DNA from: Kineococcus xinjiangensis | Lineage (GTDB): Bacteria; Actinomycetota; Actinomycetes; Actinomycetales; Kineococcaceae | Length of the DNA stretch: 64,000 nt | Assembly (NCBI RefSeq): GCF_002934625.1 | Contig: NZ_PTJD01000001.1 | Location: forward strand, 372,001-436,000 | Direction: 5' to 3' | Shown: positions 9,561-17,790 of the stretch, in pieces | Position numbering within the stretch: the stretch's first letter is position 1 | Layout: every line of letters starts with the position of its first letter | The notes under the pieces: generated by a model | The model's input: the letters and a program-made list of their open reading frames with translations, nothing else | Databases searched by the model: none | Told to the model about the DNA's origin: nothing | Position numbers and translations under genes: made by a program

Positions 9561-11213
9561 TCACTTGGCGGCGTGCGCGCCACCGCGCTTGGCGGTGGTG
9601 ATCCGCTCCTGCTGGACGTCGTCCGCGTCGACGCGGCCCTGCTCCTGCTCCTGCGGGACCGGGGCGCTGTCGCCGCCGAACTGCGGCCGGAAGGCCTTCA
9701 GCGCCTGGCTCAGCGCCGCCTTGTTGTCGTCGTCGAGGACCTTCGACTCGCGGATCCCCTGCAGGATCCCGCCGTGCTGGCGGCGCAGGTGGTCCAGGAA
9801 CTCGCGCTCGAAGCGCAGGACCTGGTTGACGGGGACGTCGTCGAGGCCACCGGTGGTGCCCATCCAGACGGAGACGACCTGCTCCTCGACGGGGTAGGGC
9901 GAGTACTGCGGCTGCTTGAGCAGCTCCACCAGGCGGGCACCGCGCTCGAGCTGGCGGCGGGAGGCCGCGTCGAGGTCGGAGGCGAACATCGCGAACGCCT
10001 CCATGGAGCGGTACTGCGCCAGGTCGATCTTCAGCGTCCCGGAGACGGCCTTCATCGCCTTGATCTGCGCGGCACCACCGACGCGGGACACCGAGATGCC
10101 GACGTCGATCGCGGGGCGCTGGTTGGCGTTGAAGAGGTCGGACTGCAGGAAGATCTGCCCGTCCGTGATGGAGATGACGTTGGTGGGGATGTACGCGGAG
10201 ACGTCGTTGCCCTTGGTCTCGATGAAGGGAAGCCCCGTCATGGATCCGCCGCCGAGCTCGTCGGACAGCTTCGCGCAACGCTCCAGCAGCCGGGAGTGCA
10301 GGTAGAAGACGTCACCCGGGTAGGCCTCGCGGCCCGGCGGGCGGCGCAGCAGCAGCGACACGGCGCGGTAGGCCTCGGCCTGCTTGGACAGGTCGTCGAA
10401 CACGATCAGGACGTGCTTGCCGCCGTACATCCAGTGCTGGCCGATGGCCGAGCCGGTGTAGGGGGCCAGGTACTTGAAGCCCGCGGGGTCGGACGCCGGG
10501 GCGGCGACGATGGTCGTGTACTCCATCGCGCCGGCCTCCTCGAGGGAGCGGCGGACGCCCGCGATGGTGGAGCCCTTCTGGCCGATCGCGACGTAGATGC
10601 AGCGGACCTGCTTCTTCGGGTCGCCGGACTCCCAGTTCGCGCGCTGGTTGATGATCGTGTCCAGCGCGATGGCGCTCTTGCCGGTCTGACGGTCACCGAT
10701 GATCAGCTGACGCTGGCCGCGACCGATCGGGATCATGGCGTCGATGGCCTTGATGCCGGTCTGGAGGGGCTCGCGCACCTCCTGGCGCTGCACGACCGTG
10801 GGGGCCTGCAGCTCCAGTGCGCGGCGGGTCTCGGCCTCGATCGCGCCCTTGCCGTCGATCGGGTTGCCCAGGGGGTCCACGACGCGGCCGAGGTAGTTGT
10901 CGCCCACCGGCACGGACAGGACCTCACCGGTGCGGTGGACCTCCTGGCCCTCCTCGATGGTCGAGAAGTCGCCGAGGACGACGACACCGATCTCGCGGAC
11001 GTCGAGGTTCAGGGCGAGGCCGAGCGTGCCGTCCTGGAAGCGCAGGAGCTCGTTGGCCATGCAGGAGGGCAGGCCCTCCACGCGTGCGATGCCGTCGCCG
11101 GCTTCGGTGACGCGCCCGACCTCTTCGCGCGCGGCGGTGCCGGGGTCGTACGACGCCACGAAGGCGTCGAGCGCGTCCCGGATCTCCTCCGGGCGGATGG
11201 TCAGCTCGGCCAT
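9561..11213 (-). CDS. atpA: F1 ATP synthase subunit alpha
   Basis: Non-catalytic nucleotide-binding alpha subunit (550 residues) that alternates with beta in the F1 hexamer. The P-loop is [15 protein letters not shown] and the conserved alpha signature [17 protein letters not shown] is present. Like other actinobacterial alpha subunits it has an extended, charged C-terminal tail (after FRPQFGG) that reaches beyond the usual end of about 510 residues; in mycobacteria such a tail helps suppress ATP hydrolysis. That role is inferred here. The start is ATG. Confidence 0.97.
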   Translation of the reverse strand: MAELTIRPEEIRDALDAFVASYDPGTAAREEVGRVTEAGDGIARVEGLPSCMANELLRFQDGTLGLALNLDVREIGVVVLGDFSTIEEGQEVHRTGEVLSVPVGDNYLGRVVDPLGNPIDGKGAIEAETRRALELQAPTVVQRQEVREPLQTGIKAIDAMIPIGRGQRQLIIGDRQTGKSAIALDTIINQRANWESGDPKKQVRCIYVAIGQKGSTIAGVRRSLEEAGAMEYTTIVAAPASDPAGFKYLAPYTGSAIGQHWMYGGKHVLIVFDDLSKQAEAYRAVSLLLRRPPGREAYPGDVFYLHSRLLERCAKLSDELGGGSMTGLPFIETKGNDVSAYIPTNVISITDGQIFLQSDLFNANQRPAIDVGISVSRVGGAAQIKAMKAVSGTLKIDLAQYRSMEAFAMFASDLDAASRRQLERGARLVELLKQPQYSPYPVEEQVVSVWMGTTGGLDDVPVNQVLRFEREFLDHLRRQHGGILQGIRESKVLDDDNKAALSQALKAFRPQFGGDSAPVPQEQEQGRVDADDVQQERITTAKRGGAHAAK

Positions 11214-11330
11214 GTGATGCCCTGCTCTCCTTGGTGGTGGTGCGCTGTTCGGGATGGTGGAGCGCTGTTCATGGTGCCGCCTCGGGTGGGGCGGCTGCGG
11301 GGCGCGCTGTCGTGCGGAGCGCCTCGTGGT

Positions 11331-12161
11331 TCAACCAGCGAGGCGGCGCTTTGCTTCCGCGAGCCGGGTGCTGACCGTCCCGTCGATGACCTCGTCACCG
11401 ATGGAGACGCGCAGGCCGCCCAGGACGTGGGGGTCGACGTCGACGTTGAGCCGCACCGAGCGGCCGTACGTGCGCTCCAGTCCCGCGGCCAGGCGCTGGT
11501 GCTGCTGCTCGGTGAGCGGGACGGAGGACACCACGTGCGCGACGAGCAGCTGCCGGCGCGCGGTGATGACCTGCAGGTACCGCTCCAGGACCCGCTCGGC
11601 GCGCAGGCCGCGCGGTGCGGTCGCGGCCCGCCTCGCCAGCTGGACCGACTCCGGTGCGGCCCGGTGCGCCAGCAGGCGGGAGACGAGCTCCGCCCGGCTG
11701 GCCGCCGGGGCGCTGCGGTCCGCGAGCGCGTCGCGCAGCTGAGGGGTGCCCCCGATGGTGCGGGAGAACCGGAAGAGCTCGTCCTCCAGCGTCTCGATCC
11801 GCCCGGAGCGCTCGGCCTGGGCGGCGACCGCGACCACCGCGAGGCGCTCCGTGGCGTCGGCCATGTCGCGCGCGGCGGCCCAGCGGCCCTCGGCGAGGGC
11901 GGCCGTGACCTCCACCGCCGGCTGACCGACGCGCCCGCCGAAGACCCGCCGCACGAACTCCGCCTTGGCGGAGGCCGGGCGGGCGGGGTCGGTGAGGGCG
12001 CGGCGCAGCGCGACGGAGTCGTCGAGCAGGGACGTGACCGCGAAGAGGTCCTCGCCCGTGCGGCCGGCGTCCGCCAGCGGGTCGGCGAGCCAGCGCTCGA
12101 GGACCTCCGCGGCCCGGGCGAGGCTGACCCGCCCGGTGCCGGAGGTGATGCCCTCGCTCAT
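11331..12161 (-). CDS. atpH: ATP synthase subunit delta
   Basis: Peripheral-stalk delta subunit (276 residues) that links the b subunits to the top of F1. The C-terminal part has the OSCP/delta signature [41 protein letters not shown]-like pattern (visible as [19 protein letters not shown]). It is separate from atpF, unlike the b-delta fusion of mycobacteria. The ATG overlaps the atpF stop by four bases, implying coupled translation. The 117-base gap to atpA contains a short direct repeat (GCGCTGTTC, twice) of unknown meaning. Confidence 0.93.
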   Translation of the reverse strand: [276 protein letters not shown]

Positions 12162-12727
12162 CGCGAGGTCACCGTGGGGGTCTGCTCGAGGTCGGCGAGG
12201 AAGCGGTCCACCGTCCCGCGGCGACGGACCTCGTCGTGCAGGGACTCACCGACGATGCGCGAGGCGAGGTCCGTGGCGAGGCGGCCGACCTCCTGGCGCA
12301 GCTGCACCATGGTCTGCTGCCGCTCGGCCTCGATCTGCGCGCGGGCGTTGGTCGTGATGCGCTCGGCCTCGGCCTGCGCCTGCTGGCGCATCTCCGCGAC
12401 GATGGCCGCGCCCTGCTGGCGGGCCTCCTCGCGGATGGCGTTGGCCTCACCGCGGGCGTCGGCGAGCTGCGCGCGGTACTGCTCCAGCGCGGCCTGGGCC
12501 TCGGCCTGGGCCCGCTCGGCCTTCTCGACGTTGCCCTCGATGGCCGCACGGCGCTCGGCGAACATCTTCTCGAGCCGCGGAACGACCTTCTTCGCCACGA
12601 TCGCGTAGAGGATGACGAAGAAGATGATCCCGACGATCAGCTCGCCGGTGTGCGGAAGGACCGGGAGTTCGGGGTTGCCCGGGACCTCCGCCGTCGAGGC
12701 AGCGAGTGCGAGTGCTGCGTGCTGCAC
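12158..12727 (-). CDS. atpF: ATP synthase subunit b
   Basis: Peripheral-stalk b subunit of 189 residues. It has one membrane helix near the N-terminus (GELIVGIIFFVILYAIVAKKVVPRLEKMF, residues about 27-55), followed by a long polar Ala/Glu/Arg/Gln coiled coil that dimerises and contacts delta. A short Ala/Ser-rich periplasmic N-terminus precedes the helix. The end overlaps atpH by four bases. Confidence 0.95.
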   Translation of the reverse strand: MQHAALALAASTAEVPGNPELPVLPHTGELIVGIIFFVILYAIVAKKVVPRLEKMFAERRAAIEGNVEKAERAQAEAQAALEQYRAQLADARGEANAIREEARQQGAAIVAEMRQQAQAEAERITTNARAQIEAERQQTMVQLRQEVGRLATDLASRIVGESLHDEVRRRGTVDRFLADLEQTPTVTSR

Positions 12728-12773
12728 GGTTCCTCCTCAGGAACTCAAGGGCGGCTTGGCGAGAGGGCGCCGG

Positions 12774-12980
12774 TCAGCTGAAGACGAAGGCGAGGGCGAT
12801 GCCGAAGATGGCGAGCGCCTCCGCGAGGGCGAAGCCGAGGATGGCGATCGACTGGAGCATGCCGCGGGCCTCGGGCTGACGGGCGACGCCGTTGATGTAG
12901 GCGGCGAAGATGAGGCCGATGCCGATGCCGGGGCCGATGGCGGAGAGGCCGTAGCCCACGATCGCGAGGTTGCCGTCCAA
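12774..12980 (-). CDS. atpE: ATP synthase subunit c
   Basis: Proteolipid of the proton-driven c-ring, 68 residues, two membrane helices joined by the polar loop ARQPEARG. Glu54 in [12 protein letters not shown] is the proton-binding carboxylate of helix 2. Helix 1 has the GxGxGxG-like packing motif ([10 protein letters not shown]). The sequence fits a proton-type rather than a sodium-type ring. The start codon is TTG with AAAGGAA upstream; no better ATG or GTG exists in frame. Confidence 0.96.
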   Translation of the reverse strand: MDGNLAIVGYGLSAIGPGIGIGLIFAAYINGVARQPEARGMLQSIAILGFALAEALAIFGIALAFVFS

Positions 12981-13038
12981 CGCTCTGTTCCTTTCGTTGT
13001 CGACGCGCGGAGAAGGCGTCGAGGGTGGGGCGGGTGGG

Positions 13039-13827
13039 TCAGTGCTCGTCGGCGAGGGAGCCGGCGATGTAGGTGGCGGCGAGCATCGTGAAGACGTACG
13101 CCTGGAGGAACTCGACCAGCAGCTCGAACACCGTCAGGACGAAGGCCATGAGGAAGGTCGGGATGGAGACCAGCTTCAGGGCGATGCCGCCGTGCAGGAG
13201 CATGTACTCCGCGCCGAGGATGAAGAGCACGAGGATGATGTGGCCGGCGAACATGTTGCCGAAGAGCCGCAGCGCCAGGGTCACCGGGCGGGTGACGAAG
13301 AAGGTCAGCAGCTCCAGCAGGAACACCAGCGGCACGATCCAGGTCGGGAGACCGGCGGGGACCATGCTCTTGAAGTAGCCGCCGAGGCCCTTCCGCTTGA
13401 TCCCGACGAAGTGGTAGACGACGAACACGAACAGCGTCAGCGCGAGCGGGAACGCGATGCGGCTCATCGTCGGGTACTGGATCGGCGGGATGATGCCGAA
13501 CAGGTTGTTCACCAGGATCAGCGTGAAGAGCGAGAAGAGCAGGGGCACGAACTTCAGGAAGTCATGGCTGCCGATGATGTCGCGTGCCAGGCCGTTGCGG
13601 ACCAGGCCGTAGACGGCCTCGACCGTCATCTGCCGCTTGCCCGGCACCACCGCGAGCCTCTTGGTGGCCCAGAGCAGGACCGCCGCGATGAGCACGACGG
13701 ACAGGGCGTAGACGATCGCGGGTCGCGTGATGGCGAAGGCGCCACTGCCGATGAGGGGCTGCCAGAAGGTCTCCGCACTGGGAGCTTCGAAGGTCTCACC
13801 CGCTGCGGCCAGCACTCGCAGGCTCAC
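13039..13827 (-). CDS. atpB: ATP synthase subunit a
   Basis: Stator membrane subunit (262 residues) that forms the proton half-channels against the c-ring. About five to six hydrophobic helices are visible. The essential arginine lies in [18 protein letters not shown], and the last helix is [22 protein letters not shown]. The start is GTG. It is preceded by two small AtpI/AtpZ-like genes and followed by atpE. Confidence 0.97.
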   Translation of the reverse strand: MSLRVLAAAGETFEAPSAETFWQPLIGSGAFAITRPAIVYALSVVLIAAVLLWATKRLAVVPGKRQMTVEAVYGLVRNGLARDIIGSHDFLKFVPLLFSLFTLILVNNLFGIIPPIQYPTMSRIAFPLALTLFVFVVYHFVGIKRKGLGGYFKSMVPAGLPTWIVPLVFLLELLTFFVTRPVTLALRLFGNMFAGHIILVLFILGAEYMLLHGGIALKLVSIPTFLMAFVLTVFELLVEFLQAYVFTMLAATYIAGSLADEH

Positions 13828-13914
13828 GTCATCTCCTCCGTGCGAACGTCGTCATGGGTGCGGGAGCCTGTGCGGCGCAGAGAGCGCGGCCCCCACGAGG
13901 TGCGGGACCGGCGA

Positions 13915-14175
13915 TCAGTGCGTACCGTACCGGAGCCACACGTAGTACAAGGTCAGGGCGATGCCCAGGATCAGGCCGATCCCGACCAGGAAGCTCGTTC
14001 CGAGCCACCTGTCGAGGCCCCAGCCGGCGCCACCACCGAGGAGCATCCCGGCGAGCAGGTTGGCGGAGACGTTCCAGGCGACCGACTCCTCCAGCCGCGG
14101 CCTGCCCGCGTCCTCCGGCGATGTGTCGCCCGGCTTCCAGTCGCTGGTCATCTCGGCCCGAACGGTAGCAGTCAC
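13915..14175 (-). CDS. AtpZ/AtpI-family small membrane protein
   Basis: An 86-residue protein with two membrane helices (VSANLLAGMLLGGGAGWGLDRWLGTS and LVGIGLILGIALTLYYVWLRYG), matching the AtpZ/AtpI family encoded just before atpB. Members are proposed to help c-ring assembly or magnesium uptake. The GTG start overlaps the stop of the upstream gene (GTGA). ATG nine codons later is a possible alternative. Confidence 0.8.
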   Translation of the reverse strand: MTATVRAEMTSDWKPGDTSPEDAGRPRLEESVAWNVSANLLAGMLLGGGAGWGLDRWLGTSFLVGIGLILGIALTLYYVWLRYGTH

Positions 14176-14642
14176 GCACGCCGCCCCCCGGCTCCGGACT
14201 CGTCCGGCGCGGCGCCACCGGCGCCGGCCGCGAAGACGGGGATGCGCAGGCGCACGAAGCCCCGCATCTCCGCGGCGAGCCAGACGACGGCCGTGACGAG
14301 GACTGCGAGGCCCAGCACCTGGGCGTCGACCCAGGCGACGCGGGTGAGCAGCAGCATGGCGAGCCCCAGCAGGACGATCTTGACGGTGTAGACGGCGAGG
14401 GCCACCACCAGGACGAGCTGGGGGTTGGCCCGCGCGGTCCGCCGCATGACGACCAGCCGGGCACCGAAGAACAGGATGACGATGGCCGAGCCGAGGAGCG
14501 CGGAGCCCACGCTGCCCGATCCGCGCAGGAGCCCGGCAGCGACGGCGCAGAGCGCGGCGGCAGCGATCGACGGAACCGCGGACCGGCGCAGAAGGATGCC
14601 GAAGGCGTCCTCCATGCGCACACCTGCGGCGCTGTCGCTCAC
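14172..14642 (-). CDS. AtpI-like membrane protein, first gene of ATP synthase operon
   Basis: A 156-residue protein with four predicted membrane helices (around residues 24-38, 45-63, 77-100 and 106-124) and a short Ala/Gly-rich tail. Its position directly upstream of the AtpZ-like gene and atpB matches the actinobacterial atpI slot (ATP synthase protein I), but its sequence is poorly conserved, so the name is positional. The start is GTG. A CRP-type palindrome lies about 90 bases upstream. Confidence 0.68.
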   Translation of the reverse strand: MSDSAAGVRMEDAFGILLRRSAVPSIAAAALCAVAAGLLRGSGSVGSALLGSAIVILFFGARLVVMRRTARANPQLVLVVALAVYTVKIVLLGLAMLLLTRVAWVDAQVLGLAVLVTAVVWLAAEMRGFVRLRIPVFAAGAGGAAPDESGAGGRRA

Positions 14643-14731
14643 TGGGCTGCTCTCCGTCGTCGGCGGGTCGTCGGGGGGTTCCGGCTCGTCGGCGATGCCG
14701 CAGACCCCGGCAGCGGGTCCATGCGGCTACT

Positions 14732-14749
14732 TTGTGAACGCTATCACAA
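14732..14749. promoter_or_regulatory. CRP/GlxR-type binding site upstream of the ATP synthase operon
   Basis: TTGTGAACGCTATCACAA is a perfect 6-bp inverted repeat around six bases and fits the CRP/GlxR consensus TGTGA-N6-TCACA exactly. It lies 90-107 bases before the first gene of the atp operon. In corynebacteria GlxR controls the atp operon, and mycobacterial Crp uses the same motif. Whether it activates or represses depends on the unmapped promoter. Confidence 0.75.
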
Positions 14750-14829
14750 GCTCAGCGCCCGGCTTCGCGCCCGCAGAGGCCCTGCGGTGTCGCGCTCGTC
14801 ACGTCCGCCCGCCCCCGCCGAGGCCCCCG

Positions 14830-16074
14830 TCACGGGGTGGGCGAGCGCCTCTCGGCGACCTGCGGCGCACCGCCCTGCGTACTCGCGGACTCCCCCGGAG
14901 CGGTGCGCTGCGGTCCCGACGCAGCGACCCCCGCGGCCGTCGCCACCCGCGTTGCCCCGGAGCCGGCGGCGGAACCGCGGGCCTCCGGACTGCGCCACCA
15001 CAGCGGCAGGAACGTCAGCGCCAGCACGACCAGCGCAGCACCGAGGGCGACGAGCAGGGCCGTCGACAGCGGCAGGAACGCCGACGCCGACACGCCGAAG
15101 CTCAGCGCCGCCGCCCAGGAGTACATGACCAGCACCGCCACCCGGTGGGAGTGCCCCAGCTCCAGCAGCCGGTGGTGCAGATGCTGCTTGTCGGGATGCC
15201 AGAACGCCCGCCCCGCCCGGGTGCGGCGCACCACCGCCAGCAGCATGTCCCCGAGCGGGACGAGCAGCACGGCGATGGGCAGGACCAGGGGGAAGAACGC
15301 CGGGGCGATCCGCTGGCTGGAGACCAGCTCGGGGTCCACGGTGCTCGTCGCGGCGATCGTGGAGGAGGCCAGCAGCAGCCCCAGCAGCATCGAGCCGCTG
15401 TCCCCCATGAACACCCGGGCCGGGTTGAAGTTGTGCGGCAGGAACCCCAGGCAGCAGCCGACCGTCGCGGCGGCGACCAGCGTCGCGAGGGAGGAGTAGT
15501 CGTCCGGCGGCCCCTGCCGCTGCAGGGCGTAGGAGTAGCCGAAGAACGCCACGGCGCCGATCCCGACGATCCCCGCGGCCAGCCCGTCCAGGCCGTCGAC
15601 GAAGTTCACCGCGTTGATGGTGACCACGACGCCGAGGACGGTCAGCAGCAGCATCGTCTGGCTCGACAGCAGCGTCACGCCACCGACAGGCAGCGAGAGC
15701 AGGCGGATCCCCTGCCAGCCCATGACCCCCGCCGCGAGGACCTGCCCCGCGAGCTTCGTCACCGCGTCGAGCTGCACGATGTCGTCGACCACGCCGACCG
15801 CACAGACGATGGTGGCGCCGACGAGGACCCACAGCGGCCCGGACTCCGCCTCGAAGACGCGCGCGAGGAACGGCGTCCGGCTGGCGACGAGGAACGCCGC
15901 CCCCAGTCCCAGCAGCATCGCGACCCCGCCCATGCGCGGGATGGGCACCGCGTGCACGTCGCGGTCGCGCACCGGGGTCATCGCCCCGACGCGCTGCGCG
16001 CAGCGGCGCACCAGCGGCGTCGTGAGGTACGTCACCGCCGCGGCGACGATGAGGACGAGCAGGTAGGCCCTCAC
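14830..16074 (-). CDS. wecA: Undecaprenyl-phosphate GlcNAc-1-phosphate transferase (WecA type)
   Basis: A 414-residue polytopic membrane enzyme of the MraY/WecA family. It transfers a sugar-1-phosphate from a UDP-sugar to undecaprenyl or decaprenyl phosphate, the first lipid-linked step of arabinogalactan-like or other cell-wall glycans. Conserved motifs are PRMGGVAM, the Asp-rich VVDDIVQLD, NFVDGLDGLAAG, FMGDSGSMLLG, and the histidine motif HLHHRLLELGHS. A Ser/Thr/Ala-rich cytosolic tail of about 60 residues follows the last helix. The GTG overlaps the tsaC stop by four bases. Confidence 0.9.
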   Translation of the reverse strand: MRAYLLVLIVAAAVTYLTTPLVRRCAQRVGAMTPVRDRDVHAVPIPRMGGVAMLLGLGAAFLVASRTPFLARVFEAESGPLWVLVGATIVCAVGVVDDIVQLDAVTKLAGQVLAAGVMGWQGIRLLSLPVGGVTLLSSQTMLLLTVLGVVVTINAVNFVDGLDGLAAGIVGIGAVAFFGYSYALQRQGPPDDYSSLATLVAAATVGCCLGFLPHNFNPARVFMGDSGSMLLGLLLASSTIAATSTVDPELVSSQRIAPAFFPLVLPIAVLLVPLGDMLLAVVRRTRAGRAFWHPDKQHLHHRLLELGHSHRVAVLVMYSWAAALSFGVSASAFLPLSTALLVALGAALVVLALTFLPLWWRSPEARGSAAGSGATRVATAAGVAASGPQRTAPGESASTQGGAPQVAERRSPTP

Positions 16075-16808
16075 CCCGCGTCCTCACCTCCGCGCGTCCG
16101 CTCCTGCTCCCCCGTCGTCGCCCCACCGGCGGGCTCGTCCGGCCCGGACTCCGGCTCGGACTCCGGCTCGGCCCAGCCGTCGGGGACGACCTCGCGCAGC
16201 CGCTCCTCGCTCAGCGCGCCGAGGCGGAGGATGCGCAGCGTGCCCGTGGTGGCGTCCACGATGGTCGAGGCCTCCCCGTGCTCGGCGGGACCCGCCTCGA
16301 GGTAGACGGAGACGGAGTCGCCGAGCTGCTCCTCCGCCTCGGCGCCGGTGGTGGCGGCGGGCCGGCCGGACAGGTTGGCGCTGCTGACCGCCATCGGCCC
16401 GGTCCGGCTGAGCAGCTCCAGCGCCACCGGGTGCAGCGGCATCCGCACCGCCACCGTGCCGTGCGTGTCGCCCAGGTCCCACGTCAGCGACGGCTGCGCG
16501 CGGCAGACGATCGTCAGGGGCCCCGGCCAGAAGGCGTCCACGAGCTCCCGCACCGCGAACGTCACCGCCGTCGCGAGCCCGTCGAGGGTGCGGACCTCCG
16601 GCACCAGCACGGGCGGTGGCATGGCACGTCCGCGGCCCTTGGCCTCGAGCAGCCTCTGGACCGCGGCCGGTGAGAAGGCGTCCGCGCCGATGCCGTAGAC
16701 GGTGTCCGTGGGCAGCACGACCAGCTCGCCGCGCTGCACGGCGCTGTGGGCGGCGCTGAGCCCCCGCCGCCGCGCATCGGGATCGGTGCAGTCGAACCGT
16801 CGCTTCAC
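16071..16808 (-). CDS. tsaC: L-threonylcarbamoyladenylate synthase (Sua5/YrdC/TsaC)
   Basis: A 245-residue enzyme that makes threonylcarbamoyl-AMP from threonine, bicarbonate and ATP for the t6A37 modification of ANN-decoding tRNAs. The YrdC fold is clear: GELVVLPTDTVYGIGADAF, KGRGRAMPPPVLV, FWPGPLTIV, VAVRMPLHPVAL, and GPMAVSSANLSG. A Glu/Gly/Pro-rich C-terminal tail of about 40 residues lies beyond the domain and is too short to be the second Sua5 domain. It is coupled to wecA by GTGA overlap and follows prmC, the usual actinobacterial order. Confidence 0.93.
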   Translation of the reverse strand: MKRRFDCTDPDARRRGLSAAHSAVQRGELVVLPTDTVYGIGADAFSPAAVQRLLEAKGRGRAMPPPVLVPEVRTLDGLATAVTFAVRELVDAFWPGPLTIVCRAQPSLTWDLGDTHGTVAVRMPLHPVALELLSRTGPMAVSSANLSGRPAATTGAEAEEQLGDSVSVYLEAGPAEHGEASTIVDATTGTLRILRLGALSEERLREVVPDGWAEPESEPESGPDEPAGGATTGEQERTRGGEDAG

Positions 16809-16878
16809 AGGCCGCAGTCTGGCACTGCCGGGCCTCCACCTCCGCCAGCGCCGAGCCGTGATGGTGGGCCGAGCTGCG

Positions 16879-17739
16879 TCAGCGGCGCCGCGCGGACGTG
16901 GCCCGGGAGCGGCCCGTCAGATCGGCGTGTCCGCTCACCTCGGCCCAGTGCGGGCCGGCGAGCGCGGCGGCCGCCGCCTCCGCCTGCACCTCGGCGTGCT
17001 CCCAGACGAGGTAGCCCCCGGGGCGCAGCAGGCGCGCCGCGGCGGCGATGACGCGCCGCGGCACCTCCAGCCCGTCCTCTCCCCCGCCGTACAGGGCGAG
17101 CTCCGGATCGTGGTCGCGCACCTCCGGGTCGACGGGCACGGCACCGGGCGGCACGTAGGGCGGATTGCTCACGACGACGTCGACCGCTCCGTCGAGCTCG
17201 GGCAGGGCGCGGTGCGCGTCGCCGAGGCGCAGGTCGACCCCGGGGGCGAGCGCGGCGACGTTGCGCTCGGCCCACGCGTGCGCCATCGGGTCGAGCTCCA
17301 CGGCGTGCACGCGGGCCCCGGGCACCTCCATCGCGACGGCGATCGCGATCGCCCCGGATCCGGCGCAGAGGTCGACCACCACCGGCGCCTCACCGCAGCG
17401 CAGCGCCTCCGCCACGGCGAGGCCCGCCACGACCTCCGTCTCCGGCCGCGGCACGAACACGCCCGGGCCCACGGCGAGCTCGACGCCCCGGAACGGGGCA
17501 CGACCGGTGAGGTGCTGCAGCGGCACCCGGGCCGCGCGCTGCTCCAGCAGCCGCTCGAAGCGCTCGGCGACGTCGCCGGGTACGGGTTCGCCCAGGACGG
17601 CGAGCACCCGCAACCGTGCAGGCTCGACGCCCGCGGCGTGGGCCAGGAGCAGCTCCGCGTCCGCCCGGGCGCTGCCGACGCCCGCCGCGTCGAGGCGCTC
17701 GGCTGCGGCGGACAGGAGGGCGGGGACGGTGGCGCTCAC
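16879..17739 (-). CDS. prmC: Release-factor glutamine methyltransferase
   Basis: SAM-dependent enzyme (286 residues from this start) that methylates the Gln of the GGQ motif in release factors; its substrate gene prfA is nearby. The N-terminal helical domain ends near ARVPLQHLTGRAPFRG. The Rossmann domain has VVDLCAGSGAIAIAVA (SAM binding) and VVSNPPYVPP, the catalytic NPPY loop. The family start fits GTG 17739. A second in-frame GTG at 17787, four bases after the upstream hydrolase stop, would add 16 Arg-rich residues and cannot be excluded. No clear RBS for either. Confidence 0.9.
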   Translation of the reverse strand: MSATVPALLSAAAERLDAAGVGSARADAELLLAHAAGVEPARLRVLAVLGEPVPGDVAERFERLLEQRAARVPLQHLTGRAPFRGVELAVGPGVFVPRPETEVVAGLAVAEALRCGEAPVVVDLCAGSGAIAIAVAMEVPGARVHAVELDPMAHAWAERNVAALAPGVDLRLGDAHRALPELDGAVDVVVSNPPYVPPGAVPVDPEVRDHDPELALYGGGEDGLEVPRRVIAAAARLLRPGGYLVWEHAEVQAEAAAAALAGPHWAEVSGHADLTGRSRATSARRR

Positions 17740-17790
17740 CCGGAGGAGCCTGCCAGTCCGCCGCCGGCCCTCCACCGCGGCCCGCACGGT

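Noticed and set aside
9573-12608. A 1,011-codon plus-strand frame antisense to atpA, atpH and atpF
   Set aside because: Composition is that of a shadow frame (Leu/Gly/Asp/Arg/Val mirror of the coding strand); no motif, no RBS, and the opposite strand holds essential genes.
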